Assembly (NCBI RefSeq): GCF_035989305.1
Contig: NZ_CP108514.1
Coordinates: forward strand, 1,302,001-1,366,000
Direction of reading: 5' to 3'
Source of the DNA: Streptomyces sp. NBC_01233
GTDB lineage: Bacteria; Actinomycetota; Actinomycetes; Streptomycetales; Streptomycetaceae
DNA length: 64,000 nt
Shown one piece after another: positions 24,503 to 33,766 of the stretch; the first letter of the stretch is position 1, and every line of letters begins with the position of its first letter. Below the pieces are notes generated by a model. It saw only the letters and a program-made list of their open reading frames with translations. It was not told the DNA's origin and did not search any database. The position numbers and the translations under genes are program-made.

Positions 24503-26355
24503 AGCGGTACGAGCCCCAGGAGCGGCAGGACGGCGACCCCACCCCACGTTCGCTCGCCGATTTCCTCGCCCGGGCTGGCGTCCGCGACCGCTACCGGTAC
24601 TACGACCTCGGCGCGGCCGAGGCCCGGCTGCTGCGCGCGACACCGCACGGGCCGGTCCCCGGGCACCGGGCCCGGCGCCGGTCGGCCTACGGCTGGAGCG
24701 ACCCGGCCCGGGACTGCCCGCTCGACGCCGAACGGGCGCGGCGCGACCTCAAGGCCGTCTGCCTGGCGTCCGTGTGCGCACCGAAGGCCGGGGCGCACCT
24801 CGACTCCTTCCGCCTCGGCGGGCACACCGACCTGGCCGGCGCGGTCGTCTTCGGCTGCCTGCTGCACCTCGCCGGGCTGCGCGAAGGCGCCCGCTTCTGG
24901 TGGCAGTTCGCCGCCGGTTCCGGGAGCCCGCCGACCGCCGCGGCCGCGTACTGCCTCTTCCTCGACCACTCCCGGCGCGGTGAGCACCACGACGCCCGGC
25001 ACTGGGCGCGCGAGCTGGGCCGCCGCGGCTTCCGGCCGGGCGGCCGGCGGGACCTGCGGGAGGTCCGGCTGTGCGCGCAGGCGGCCGTCCTGCGCCACGT
25101 CGACCAGTTCGAGGACCCCGACCTGGGCGCGGTGCCCCTGCCGCGGCCCGGGCTGTCCGCGGTGCTGACCGCCTTCCTGGCGCCGCCCGTCTCCGTGACC
25201 GCGACCGTCCCGGCGCCGGTGGCCCCGGTCCGGCCGTCCGCAGGACCGATGCGCCACCCGGCACTGACGGCGGCGGCCCGCGGGACCGTCGTCCAGGACG
25301 GGACGGGCGAGGCCCTGGCGGAGGCCCGCCGCGCGCTGGCCGTCGTACGCGTCCTGGAGCAGCACCCCCTGGGGGTGCGGGCCGCCCGGCTGGCACGGGA
25401 GTCGGGCCTCGCCGAGGCGGAGCTGCGCCGGCTCCTGTCGATGCTGTGCGAGGAGGAGTACGCGTACCGCGCGGGCGCGGGGGTGTACGGGCGCGGACCC
25501 GCCCTGGACCGGCTCGCCGCGCCCGGCGGCCACGGCCTGGCCGGCCAGCTCCAGCGCACCCTGGCCCTGGCCCGGGACAGCGCGGGCGCCGCGGTGTACC
25601 TCAGCCGGTACGCCGACGGGGAGGTCCGGATCACGCAGATGGCGGACGGGCCCGCGACCCCGCCGGTGCGGGAGTGGGTCGACTTCCGGGCCGCCGCGCA
25701 CGCCAGCGCGGTCGGCAAGTGCCTGCTCACCCAGCTCGACCACGACCGCCGCGCCGACCACGTGGCCCGGCACCGGCCCGCCCGGCTCACCCCGCAGACC
25801 ATCACCGACAGCCGGGCCCTGTTCTCCGCCCTGGACGCGGTCGCTCCGGGCGCGCCCGTCTTCGACCTGCTCGAATACTCCCCCGGAGTCGTCTGCTCGG
25901 CGGTCCCGATCGCCACCGGCGACGCGGCCGGGAGCCTCGCGCTCTCCCTGCCCGCGACCCACGCCCGCCGACTGCCCGAGGCCACCGCGGCCCTGCGCCG
26001 CAAGGCCGTCCCGGTGCTCCTCGCACTGCTCCTGACCGGCGCGATCCCCCCGGACACCCCGGCCCCCGCGGACGCTCCCGCCGCAGAGCCCCCGGCACAG
26101 CCCCCGCCGATGAGGGCCCCGGTCACCCCGGAGACCCTCCGCCACCTCCGGCGCCTCTTCCGCACCCCGCTGACCGGAGCCACGGCCGCCGCGGCCGGCC
26201 CCCACCTGGTCAGCGACACCACGACCGCGGCGGCCTACCTCTTCGACGCCGCCCCGCACACCGACCGGCCCCGCCTCTCCCTCCCCCACACGTTCACCTC
26301 GGTCACCCCGGGCAGCCTGACCACCCCGACGGGCCTGGTGGTCCTGGGCACGTGA
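24499..26355 (+). CDS. Large regulator with C-terminal IclR-type domain
   Basis: A 618-residue protein. Residues 1-250 contain an unassigned helical region with a conserved-looking L-D-S-F-R-L-G-G-H-T-D-L-A-G-A-V-V-F-G and F-W-W-Q-F-A-A-G-S-G. A winged helix similar to IclR lies at about 270-335 (A-L-A-V-V-R-V-L-E-Q-H-P-L-G-V-R-A-A-R-L-A). An IclR effector-binding domain lies at about 340-520 (A-V-Y-L-S-R-Y, A-H-A-S-A-V-G-K-C-L-L, Y-S-P-G-V-V-C-S-A-V-P-I). A Pro-rich linker and a short C-terminal domain follow. It overlaps the sigma gene by 4 bp. IclR effector domains bind small acids; here the ligand is unknown. Confidence 0.8.
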   Translation: MKRYEPQERQDGDPTPRSLADFLARAGVRDRYRYYDLGAAEARLLRATPHGPVPGHRARRRSAYGWSDPARDCPLDAERARRDLKAVCLASVCAPKAGAHLDSFRLGGHTDLAGAVVFGCLLHLAGLREGARFWWQFAAGSGSPPTAAAAYCLFLDHSRRGEHHDARHWARELGRRGFRPGGRRDLREVRLCAQAAVLRHVDQFEDPDLGAVPLPRPGLSAVLTAFLAPPVSVTATVPAPVAPVRPSAGPMRHPALTAAARGTVVQDGTGEALAEARRALAVVRVLEQHPLGVRAARLARESGLAEAELRRLLSMLCEEEYAYRAGAGVYGRGPALDRLAAPGGHGLAGQLQRTLALARDSAGAAVYLSRYADGEVRITQMADGPATPPVREWVDFRAAAHASAVGKCLLTQLDHDRRADHVARHRPARLTPQTITDSRALFSALDAVAPGAPVFDLLEYSPGVVCSAVPIATGDAAGSLALSLPATHARRLPEATAALRRKAVPVLLALLLTGAIPPDTPAPADAPAAEPPAQPPPMRAPVTPETLRHLRRLFRTPLTGATAAAAGPHLVSDTTTAAAYLFDAAPHTDRPRLSLPHTFTSVTPGSLTTPTGLVVLGT

Positions 26356-26377
26356 ACGGTCCGGAGCCGGCCTCGGC

Positions 26378-26643
26378 TCAATGCCCGGGAGCGGCGTGGT
26401 GCGTGGATTCGCGCAGCCTGGTGAACGCGTCGCGGACCATCGAGGCGATCAGAGTGCGGCGGGCCGAGAGGAACGCGTCGTACGGCAGGTGCTCCCAGTC
26501 GTCCGGGAGCGCGTGCCGGTAGCGCTGCCGGGCCGACCGGTCGCCGCGTCGGTGACGGCGAACGTGGCGTCGGTGGGCCGGAAGGCGAGGCGGATCCGGC
26601 GCGTGGTGGAGTCGTCCCGGAGTACGGCGGCACCGGTGTTCAC
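26378..26643 (-). pseudogene. Frameshifted small gene of unknown function
   Basis: Two minus-strand frames fit together: from GTG 26643 the first reads V-N-T-G-A-A-V-L-R-D-D-S-T-T-R-R-I-R-L-A-F-R-P-T-D, and from about 26530 another frame continues R-Y-R-H-A-L-P-D-D-W-E-H-L-P-Y-D-A-F-L-S-A-R-R-T-L to a stop at 26378. Together they would make a protein of about 88 residues that looks like one domain, broken by a shift near 26528-26535. I do not know the family. The rest of the region 26356-26766 shows no other gene. Confidence 0.5.
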
Positions 26644-26766
26644 GGCAGCCCGGCCATGGCGTGCGGTTCCTCCATGGAACGGGCGACGGCGGGCACCCGG
26701 AGGCTGTCCGACCCTTCCGTCGCACCGAGCGGCCTTCAGCTCGGCGCATCACTCCCCAGAACGACG

Positions 26767-26788
26767 AAAACCCCACCGAAGTGGGGTT
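26767..26788 (-). terminator. Terminator of the tRNA-Leu gene
   Basis: On the minus strand AACCCCAC-TTCG-GTGGGGTT is an 8-bp stem closed by a stable TTCG tetraloop (26788-26769), followed by TT and then CG. It starts 10 nt after the mature 3' end of the tRNA. Confidence 0.85.
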
Positions 26789-26797
26789 CTCGCTTTG

Positions 26798-26882
26798 TGT
26801 CCGAGGGGGGACTTGAACCCCCACGCCCGATAAAGGGCACTAGCACCTCAAGCTAGCGCGTCTGCCATTCCGCCACCCGGAC
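26798..26882 (-). tRNA. tRNA-Leu (anticodon GAG)
   Basis: An 85-nt class II tRNA. The acceptor stem GTCCGGG pairs with CTCGGAC, the D-loop region is TGGCGGAATGGCAGACG, and the anticodon stem CTAGC/GCTAG encloses TTGAGGT (anticodon GAG, reading CUC/CUU Leu codons). A long variable arm (TGCCC-TTTA-TCGGGCG) and a T-arm GGGGGTTCAAGTCCCCC follow. CCA is not encoded. The discriminator is A. Confidence 0.96.
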
Positions 26883-27150
26883 CAGGTGGTCGGCCCCGGT
26901 TTCCCGCGGCGACATGGACAACAATAGCAAAGGATCGGCGGGGCTCCGACCACTTATCCGCGCGGCGGGCGTCCGCCACGCCGGGCTGACCTGCAGGCAT
27001 GCACCTACGGCCCTAGCGAGACGGAGTGTCTCGCTGGGGTCGGGCGGGGTGGGGCCGCGGCGCTCCGGGACTTCCGGATGCCGATACCGGCTGGACATCG
27101 GGAATGCCGGGCGGTCGGATGACTGCGCACACATCCGGGGGGAGCCGCGC

Positions 27151-28346
27151 ATGGAAACCGAGCACCGCGTCAGCACGCTGGAGCTGTTCTTCGACCTCGT
27201 CTTCGTCTTCACCATCACGCAGTTGACGGTGCTGCTGGCGGACGACCTGACCCTGCGGGGCGCGGGGCAGGTGGTGCTGATCTTCACCGTGCTGTTCTGG
27301 ATGTACGGGGGCTACGCGCACCTGACCAACCAGGTGCCGCCGGACCGGACCGTCCGGCGGATCCTGCTCATGCTGGCCATGGGGGCGTTCCTGGTGTGCG
27401 CGCTGGCCGTGCCCACCGCTTTCGGGGCGGGCGGCGTGGCCTTCGGACTCGGGTACCTGCTGGTCGTCCTGGTGCACAGCGCGCTGTACACGCAGGCGCA
27501 CGGGCGGGGGGGGTGCTGTGGTTCGCGCTGCCCAACGCGCTGTGCGCGCTGTCGGTGACCGCGGCCGGGTTCTTCGACGGTGTACCGGCCTGGGGGCTGT
27601 GGATGCTGGCGCTGCTGCTGCAGTTCGCGACGCCGGTGGTCGTACAGCGGGTCGCGGCGAGCGGCTCGGCGGGGGCCGAGGCGGAGCCGGAGGCGCCCGA
27701 GCAGACGGTCGGCGACCAGCTCGGCGGGATGAATGCGGCGCACCTGGTGGAGCGGCACGGCCTGCTGCTGATCATCGTCTTCGGCGAATCCGTGATCGCG
27801 ATCGGCATCGGCGTGGGCTCGCTGCCCCTGTCCCCCGGGATCGCCGGGGGCGCCTTCCTGGCCCTGACCGTCGCGTCCGCGATGTGGTGGATGTACTTCG
27901 TACGCGACGAGGGGCGGGCCGAGGAGGTCTTCGAGCGGACTCCGCCCGAGCGGCGTTTCAAGCTGGCGATGGTCGCGTACTACTACGCCTTCCTGCCCAT
28001 GCTCCTGGGCATCGCCGTCTTCGCGGCGGGCGTGAAGAAGACGATCGGCCACCTGGGCGAGCACCTGCACACGGGTCCGGCGGTCGCGCTGGCGGGCGGG
28101 GTCGCCCTGTACCTGGCCGGGGACCTGGCCTTCCGGGCGGCGCTGGGCATCGGGTCGGCCCGTTACCGTGCGGCGGCCCTGGTGCTCTCGCTGGCCACCG
28201 TCCCCGTGGGCACGGGGTGGGCGGGAGCGGGCCAGCTGGTGGCGCTGGCGGTCGTCCTGGTCGGCGCGCTGGCAGCCGAGGGCCGCCGCTCCCCCGCCGG
28301 GCCGGCACAGGGAACGGCGGCGGAAGCCGTCACGGGCAGTGGATGA
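27151..28346 (+). pseudogene. ltrA: Low-temperature-requirement A (LtrA) family protein, frameshifted
   Basis: From ATG 27151 (GGGGGGAG ribosome-binding site) the frame starts H-R-V-S-T-L-E-L-F-F-D-L-V-F-V-F-T-I-T-Q, the LtrA signature, and covers about four helices until Q-A-H-G-R-G-G. A run of eight G at 27506-27513 then throws it out of frame (stop after 27555). The neighbouring frame continues exactly as expected, V-L-W-F-A-L-P-N-A-L-C-A-L, through A-H-L-V-E-R-H-G-L-L-L-I-I-V-F-G-E-S to 28346. One extra G would restore a protein of about 398 residues. It may be a real lesion, a phase-variable tract or a sequencing error. The 3' end overlaps the KAS III gene by 17 bp. Confidence 0.85.
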
Positions 28347-29271
28347 CCTGGCCCGCGTAGGAGAGGTTGCCGCCGAAGCCGAAGAGGAGGACCGGGGCGC
28401 CGGAGGGGATCTCGCCGCGCTGGACCAGCTTGGACAGGGCCATGGGGATGCTGGCGGCCGAGGTGTTGCCGGAGTCGACGACGTCGCGGGCGACGACGGC
28501 GTTGACGGCGCCGATCTTGGCGGCGAGCGGCTCGATGATCCGCAGGTTCGCCTGGTGGAGGACGACCGCGGCCAGGTCCTCCGGGGTGATCCCGGCCTTC
28601 TCGCACACCTTGCGGGCGAGCGGAGGGAGCTGGCTGGTGGTCCAGCGGTAGACGGACTGGCCCTCCTGGGCGAAGACCGGCGGCGAGCCCTCGATCCGGA
28701 CCGCGTTGCCCATCTCCGGAACCGAACCCCACAGCACCGGGCCGATGCCCGGCTCCTCGCAGGCTTCGACGACGGCCGCGCCCGCGCCGTCGCCGGTGAG
28801 CACGCAGGTGGTGCGGTCGCTCCAGTCGGTGATCTCGGTCATCTTGTCGGCGCCGATGACCAGGGCGCGGGTGGCGGAGCCCGCGCGGATGGCGTGGTCG
28901 GCGGTGGCCAGGGCGTGGGTGAAGCCCGAGCAGACGACGTTGATGTCCATCACGGCGGGGCCGCCGCCCATGCCCAGCTTGGCTGCGACGCGCGCGGCCA
29001 TGTTGGGCGAACGGTCGATCGCGGTCGACGTGGCGACCAGGACGAGGTCGATGTCGTCCGGGGTCAGGCCGGCGCCGGCCAGCGCCTTGCCCGCAGCCTG
29101 GTAGGCCAGCTCGTCCACCGGTTCGTCCGGGCCCGCCATGTGGCGGGTGCGGATGCCGACGCGGGACCGGATCCACTCGTCGGTGGTGTCGACCATGGCC
29201 GCGAGGTCCTCGTTGGTGAGCACTTTCGCGGGCTGGTAGTGCCCTAGCGCCACCACGCGTGAACCGGTCAT
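28330..29271 (-). CDS. Beta-ketoacyl-ACP synthase III (FabH-like)
   Basis: A 313-residue thiolase-fold enzyme with the KAS III triad: Cys114 in N-V-V-C-S-G-F-T, His near 240 in L-H-Q-A-N-L-R-I and Asn near 270 in D-S-G-N-T-S-A-A-S. The C-terminus G-F-G-G-N-L-S-Y-A-G-Q corresponds to the G-F-G-G-G-L-x-x-A motif with Asn in place of the last Gly. KAS III condenses an acyl-CoA with malonyl-ACP. No other fab gene is nearby, so this is a stand-alone paralogue, perhaps for a specialised starter unit. ATG 29271 has a GGGGG ribosome-binding site. Confidence 0.9.
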   Translation of the reverse strand: MTGSRVVALGHYQPAKVLTNEDLAAMVDTTDEWIRSRVGIRTRHMAGPDEPVDELAYQAAGKALAGAGLTPDDIDLVLVATSTAIDRSPNMAARVAAKLGMGGGPAVMDINVVCSGFTHALATADHAIRAGSATRALVIGADKMTEITDWSDRTTCVLTGDGAGAAVVEACEEPGIGPVLWGSVPEMGNAVRIEGSPPVFAQEGQSVYRWTTSQLPPLARKVCEKAGITPEDLAAVVLHQANLRIIEPLAAKIGAVNAVVARDVVDSGNTSAASIPMALSKLVQRGEIPSGAPVLLFGFGGNLSYAGQVIHCP

Positions 29272-29478
29272 GGGCGGGGTCCCCCCTTGTACGGAAGTCA
29301 GGATCACCCAGCTTTGCCTGCTACTGGTGGGTACGTGTGCGTGTGACCCGACAGGATTCCGGCCCCGGATTTTGGAGCTTCCCGAGGATCCACCTGCCGG
29401 GGGCGTCGCGGGAAGCGGAACCGGGAGAATGAGGTTCGTCGGATACCGGCGAGAAACTGAAGGGGAGGGCTGATCACC

Positions 29479-30318
29479 ATGGGACGGGTCACCGAACGCC
29501 GTCGCGTCGTCCGGATCCGGAACGGCAAGGCGGGTGTCCGCCCGGACACGCTGGTGGCCGAGGAGCCACTGGAGATACGGCTGAACGGCAAGCCGCTGGC
29601 CATCACGATGCGTACGCCGGGCGATGATTTCGCGCTGGCGGTGGGCTTCCTGGTCAGCGAGGGAGTACTGGGAGCCGCATCGGACGTCCAGGCCGTCACC
29701 TACTGCGAGGGGGCGACGGAGGACGGCTCGAACACGTACAACGTGGTCAGCGTGCAGCTGGCCGCCGGGGTCCCCGTGCCGGACATCACGCTGGAGCGGA
29801 ACGTCTACACCACGTCCTCCTGCGGTCTGTGCGGCAAGGCCAGCCTGGACGCGGTCCGCACGGCGACCAGGTTCCCGGGGATCGCCGCCGACCGGGTACG
29901 GATTCCCGCGGAGGTGCTCTGCGCGCTCCCGGACCGGCTGCGCGCGGCCCAGAAGGTCTTCGACCGTACGGGCGGACTGCACGCGGCCGGGCTGTTCACG
30001 GCTCAGGGCGAGCTGCTGGACCTGCGGGAGGACGTGGGCCGGCACAATGCGGTCGACAAGATCATCGGCCGGGCGTTCCAGGCCGGCCGGCTCCCCCTGA
30101 CGGGCGCGGTCCTGCTGGTGTCGGGCCGGGCCTCCTTCGAACTCGCGCAGAAGGCCGTGATGGCGGGCATACCGGTACTGGCGGCCGTCTCCGCGCCGTC
30201 CTCGCTGGCGGTGGACCTGGCGCTGGAGTCGGGCATGACCCTGGTCGGCTTCCTGCGCGGGCCGGACATGAACATCTACGCGGGCGAGGAGCGGATCGCC
30301 CTCCAGCGGGTGCCCTGA
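29479..30318 (+). CDS. fdhD: FdhD formate dehydrogenase accessory sulfurtransferase
   Basis: A 279-residue FdhD. It carries sulfur from the cysteine desulfurase to the molybdenum cofactor of formate dehydrogenase. The active cysteines are in S-S-C115-G-L-C118-G-K. Also typical are [34 protein letters not shown] and [11 protein letters not shown] 29479. No formate dehydrogenase genes are in the window. The divergent spacer to KAS III is 207 bp and shows no clear operator. Confidence 0.95.
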   Translation: MGRVTERRRVVRIRNGKAGVRPDTLVAEEPLEIRLNGKPLAITMRTPGDDFALAVGFLVSEGVLGAASDVQAVTYCEGATEDGSNTYNVVSVQLAAGVPVPDITLERNVYTTSSCGLCGKASLDAVRTATRFPGIAADRVRIPAEVLCALPDRLRAAQKVFDRTGGLHAAGLFTAQGELLDLREDVGRHNAVDKIIGRAFQAGRLPLTGAVLLVSGRASFELAQKAVMAGIPVLAAVSAPSSLAVDLALESGMTLVGFLRGPDMNIYAGEERIALQRVP

Positions 30319-30352
30319 CGCCGCGAGCCCGGCCTGATCGGCACGACACCGC

Positions 30353-30796
30353 TCAGCGCTTGCGGCGGCCGCGGCGGGCGGAGGCGACGGACGGCGAAGG
30401 CTCCTTGGGGGCCGGGGGGTCGATGCGGTGGAGGTCCAGGGTGGCCGGGAGCGGGGTCGTGCCCGGGCCGCCGGACTCCGCCCAGGCGATGATCTCGTCG
30501 GTCGCGGTGTCGTCCAGGGCCCAGCCGAACCAGGTCGCGCGTGCGCCGCGGCGCCGGGCTTCGGTGGTGGGCTGGACGACGATCACGTTGGCCTGGGCGC
30601 AGGGGCCGAGGCAGTCGCTCGTACGGACGGCCAGGCGGCCCCCGGAGGCGGCGGCGGCCTCGCGCAGCCGGGCGAGTTGACCGGCGTGGTCGGAGCCGGG
30701 GTTCTTGCGGGGATCGCCGCAGCAGCAGCCGCGGCAGACCACCAGGGTGCAGGGGCGTTCGGCGTGGGCGGCGAGCGGGCGTATCCAGGTCACCAC
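30353..30796 (-). CDS. Thioredoxin-like [2Fe-2S] ferredoxin domain protein
   Basis: A 147-residue protein with two cysteine clusters: V-V-C-R-G-C-C-C-G-D-P-R-K-N-P near residue 20 and S-D-C-L-G-P-C-A-Q-A-N-V near residue 62. The spacing matches thioredoxin-like 2Fe-2S ferredoxins. Likely an electron carrier. The C-terminus ends in an Arg/Lys tail. GTG 30796 gives V-V-T-W-I-R-P. It follows the SBF transporter with 6 bp between them, so they form an operon, and it converges on fdhD. Confidence 0.85.
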   Translation of the reverse strand: MVTWIRPLAAHAERPCTLVVCRGCCCGDPRKNPGSDHAGQLARLREAAAASGGRLAVRTSDCLGPCAQANVIVVQPTTEARRRGARATWFGWALDDTATDEIIAWAESGGPGTTPLPATLDLHRIDPPAPKEPSPSVASARRGRRKR

Positions 30797-30802
30797 CGCA
30801 CG

Positions 30803-31873
30803 TTATCGGGCCTGGCCGGTGGGCTGTTGGGCTGCGGGCGAGACCTCCGCCACACGGTCGGCGGCGGCCTCGGGCTCCCCGTGCTCGATGGGCGCGGTCC
30901 GGGCGCGGCGGCGGGCGAGGACCGCGCAGACCATCAGCTGCATCTGGTGGAAGAGCATCAGCGGGAGCACGGCGAGGCCGGCCTGCGCCCCGAACAGCAC
31001 GCTGGCCATGGGGAGTCCGGCGGCCAGGCTCTTCTTCGACCCGGCGAACTGGATGGCGATGCGGTCCGCGCGGCCGAAGCCGAGGCGCGCCGACCCGTAC
31101 CACGTGACGAGCAGCATGACGGCGAGGAGTACGGCCTCCACCAGCAGCAGGGCGCCCAGCCGCGGGAGGCTGACGCGGTGCCAGATGCCCGCGGCCACGC
31201 CCGCGCTGAAGGCGGCGTAGACGACGAGCAGGATCGAGCCGCGGTCGACGTGGCCGAGGACCTGCTTGTGGCGGACGAGGAAGCCGCCGGCCCAGGGGCG
31301 CAGGGCCTGCCCGAGGAGGAAGGGCAGCAGCAGCTGGAGGGTGATCTTGAGCAGGGAACCTGGGGAGAAGCCGCCCGCGTGGCTGCCGAGGAGGCCGGCG
31401 GCGAGGAGGGGGGTGAGGACGATGCCGGCCAGGCTGGAGAAGGAGCCGGCGCAGATCGCGGCGGGCACGTTGCCGCGGGCGATCGAGGTGAAGGCGATGG
31501 AGGACTGAACGGTCGAGGGGACGAGGCAGAGGAAGAGCAGGCCGCCGTAGAGCGGCTGGGTCAGGACGCCGGGTACGAGGACGCGGGCGGCCAGGCCGAG
31601 GAGCGGGAAGAGCAGGAAGGTGCAGGCGAGCACGGTGAGGTGCAGCCGCCAGTGGCGCAGTCCCCCGAGGGCCTCGCGGGTGGAGAGCCGGGCGCCGTAG
31701 AGGAAGAAGAGCAGGGCCACGGCGGCGGTGGAGGCGCCGTCGGCGACGGAGGCGGCCGCGCCGCGGGCGGGGAGCAGGGCGGCGAGGCCGACAGTGCCGA
31801 GCAGCGCCAGGACGTACGGGTCCAGGGGCAGCCGGGCGGGGAGGTGCGGGCGGCGCATGCGCGGGGTGCTCAC
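30803..31873 (-). CDS. Bile acid:sodium symporter (SBF-like) family transporter
   Basis: A 356-residue membrane protein with about ten hydrophobic helices. The segments F-F-L-Y-G-A-R-L-S, L-V-P-S-T-V-Q-S-S-I-A-F-T-S-I-A-R-G-N and F-A-G-S-K-K-S-L-A-A-G-L-P match the YfeH/SBF-like branch. Probably a sodium- or proton-linked organic anion transporter; substrate unknown. GTG 31873. First gene of the two-gene unit with the ferredoxin-like protein. Confidence 0.87.
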   Translation of the reverse strand: MSTPRMRRPHLPARLPLDPYVLALLGTVGLAALLPARGAAASVADGASTAAVALLFFLYGARLSTREALGGLRHWRLHLTVLACTFLLFPLLGLAARVLVPGVLTQPLYGGLLFLCLVPSTVQSSIAFTSIARGNVPAAICAGSFSSLAGIVLTPLLAAGLLGSHAGGFSPGSLLKITLQLLLPFLLGQALRPWAGGFLVRHKQVLGHVDRGSILLVVYAAFSAGVAAGIWHRVSLPRLGALLLVEAVLLAVMLLVTWYGSARLGFGRADRIAIQFAGSKKSLAAGLPMASVLFGAQAGLAVLPLMLFHQMQLMVCAVLARRRARTAPIEHGEPEAAADRVAEVSPAAQQPTGQAR

Positions 31874-31891
31874 TTGCTGTCGGGGCGGGTG

Positions 31892-31917
31892 GCGCCCGGG
31901 CCGACGGACCCGGGCGC
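31892..31917 (-). terminator. GC-rich hairpin between two minus-strand genes
   Basis: GCGCCCGGG (31892-31900) and CCCGGGCGC (31909-31917) form a perfect 9-bp stem with an 8-nt loop. It lies 91 bp beyond the stop of the membrane protein gene at 32009 and 19 bp before the SBF gene. No U-tract is present, so termination is likely but not proven. Confidence 0.5.
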
Positions 31918-32008
31918 GGTGCTGCCCCCATCGTCGACGGTGGAGCGGTCATCGGGAAACCCGTACACCGCACTCACTGTCATCACGCCCTGCGATGGCA
32001 GGTGGGTG

Positions 32009-33133
32009 TCACACCTCGTCGGCCGCCGCGGGGGGCGCGGGCGCCGGGGCGGGCGCGGGGGTGACGGCGGCGATCAGGACCGGCGCGAGGTTCTCCTTGC
32101 GCATCCGCTGGTCGACGTAGAGCAGGGTGATGACCAGCTGGGGGAAGCCGTACTGGAACACCGCGCTGATCAGGCCGCCGACCAGCGAGGCGATCGTGTA
32201 CACGACGAGCCCGAAGATCAGCTGGCTCACATCCACGTCGGACCCGTCCCCCGCCATCAGGGTCGGGAAGAGCGGGATCATGCCGACCGTGCTGAAGGGC
32301 ATCTGGATGATGTAGCCGACGGCGCCGGCCACGAGGTACCCGAGCATCGTGATGCCGAACACGCGCCACCAGTCACCGCTGACCAGCCGGGAGGAGCGCC
32401 GCAGGGCCGCGACGGGGCGGAGTTCCTCGCACACGGCGGCGGCGGACGCGAAGCTGAACCGCGTCATGAGCCAGACCGCGACGGGCATGTAGAGGAAGAC
32501 GCCCAGGAACAGCAGGGAGAGCGCGACGGCCGGCGGCTCGGAATCGTCGACGGACATGACGATCAGCGGCACGCAGATCGCGTAGAGGACGAGGAGCGGA
32601 CCGCCCACGATCAGCCCCGTGAGCAGCACGGTTCCGAGCACCGACGGCAGCCGGGACCGGCTGCGGCGCCACATCGCGCCGAAGGTCGTGGGCCGGCCGA
32701 GCACGGCCTCCTGCGTCACCGCGGGACACAGGGCGCTGATCATCCCGGCGCAGAGCGTGACCACGACCAGCAGGAGCACGACGACCGGTACGAAGGAGAG
32801 GAACAGGCCCGCCACGTCCGCGCCGTCCGGGCGGTCCCCCGGCGGGAGGTCGAAGACGGCGGCGAACCGGTCCTGCACGGCGGCCACGGTGGCGCCGATC
32901 CCGGCGAGCACGACCAGGATTCCGATGCCCTGGACCGCGAGCATGACGCCGATCAGGGGCTTCGCGTACCGGCGGAAGACGGCGAAGCCGCCGTTGAATA
33001 TCTCGCCCATGGTGAGCGGGTGCAGGGGTATGACGCCGGGCTGTGGTGGCGGCGGGAGCGGCGGCTGCCAGCCGCCTCCCCACTGCGGATTCGGCTGTCC
33101 CGGGTACGGTCCCGGCCCCATGTGGTGCGACAT
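32009..33133 (-). CDS. Polytopic membrane protein with Pro-rich N-terminus
   Basis: A 374-residue protein. The first 45 residues are Pro/Gly/Gln/Trp-rich. Then come P-L-T-M-G-E-I-F-N-G-G-F-A-V-F-R-R-Y-A-K-P and about six to seven hydrophobic helices, and a Pro/Ala C-terminus. The P-L-x-x-G-E-I-F-x-G-A/G-F sequence is the usual start of the membrane domain found in glycerophosphodiester-phosphodiesterase-associated proteins and many Streptomyces integral membrane proteins. No catalytic domain is attached. ATG 33133 was chosen over 33184. Function unknown. Confidence 0.75.
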   Translation of the reverse strand: MSHHMGPGPYPGQPNPQWGGGWQPPLPPPPQPGVIPLHPLTMGEIFNGGFAVFRRYAKPLIGVMLAVQGIGILVVLAGIGATVAAVQDRFAAVFDLPPGDRPDGADVAGLFLSFVPVVVLLLVVVTLCAGMISALCPAVTQEAVLGRPTTFGAMWRRSRSRLPSVLGTVLLTGLIVGGPLLVLYAICVPLIVMSVDDSEPPAVALSLLFLGVFLYMPVAVWLMTRFSFASAAAVCEELRPVAALRRSSRLVSGDWWRVFGITMLGYLVAGAVGYIIQMPFSTVGMIPLFPTLMAGDGSDVDVSQLIFGLVVYTIASLVGGLISAVFQYGFPQLVITLLYVDQRMRKENLAPVLIAAVTPAPAPAPAPPAAADEV

Positions 33134-33289
33134 CAGTTGTCCCCCTCGAAATGAAGGGACACGGTAACCCGGCGCACCACGCACGGCGCAGCCGCCCCCC
33201 GGCTCCGTGGACGGCTCGTGCGCAGGTCAACGGCCGTGACGGGGAACGGCGTCCGCGGGAACGGCCGAGACACCCCTGGCATCGGCGGT

Positions 33290-33766
33290 ATGTACGACCC
33301 CGTCCAGCTGCGTACGTTCCTCACGGTGGCCCAGACGCTCAGCTTCACGCAGGCCGCGGGGCGGCTCGGCGTACGGCAGTCCACGGTCAGCCAGCACGTG
33401 CGGCGGCTGGAGGAGGCGACGGGACGGCCGCTGTTCGTCCGGGACACGCACAGCGTGGAGCTGACGGAGGACGGCGAGGCGCTGCTCGGCTTCGCGCGGA
33501 CGATCCTGGAGGCGCACGAGCGGGCGGCGGCCTTCTTCGCGGGGACGCGGCTGCGGGGGCGACTGCGGTTCGGGGCCTCGGAGGACTTCGTGCTGACGCG
33601 GCTTCCGGAATTCCTGGAGGGCTTCCGTCACGAGCATCCCGAGGTGGATCTGGACCAACCCTGCGGCGACCCCGGCGGCAACCCGGACGGCACCGCCGAT
33701 GTCGCACGTCAGAGGCATGGGGAGCATGGTCACTGGGGAGGTGTTGTGGAGGTATCCGATTGCTGA
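33290..33766 (+). pseudogene. Truncated LysR-family regulator
   Basis: From ATG 33290 the first 60 residues are a good LysR winged helix (M-Y-D-P-V-Q-L-R-T-F-L-T-V-A-Q-T-L-S-F-T-Q-A-A). The linker helix and the first strand of the effector domain follow (L-R-F-G-A-S-E-D-F, F-R-H-E-H-P-E-V-D-L). Near 33656 the family sequence stops abruptly and 36 unrelated residues lead to a stop. Full-length LysR proteins have about 300 residues; this has 158. The effector domain is lost, probably by deletion. An active DNA-binding-only regulator is possible but unlikely. Confidence 0.7.

Noticed and set aside
26798..27150. Integrated element at the tRNA-Leu gene
   Set aside because: No integrase, excisionase or duplicated tRNA end was seen on either side.
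30428..33154. A 908-codon Gly/Glu/His-rich plus-strand frame
   Set aside because: Antisense to the ferredoxin, SBF transporter and membrane protein genes; low-complexity composition and no domain.
33718..33733. Start of a convergent gene antisense to the LysR end
   Set aside because: The peptide looks like a protein N-terminus, but no ribosome-binding site precedes it and the frame leads only into the LysR region; recorded as a hypothesis, not a feature.
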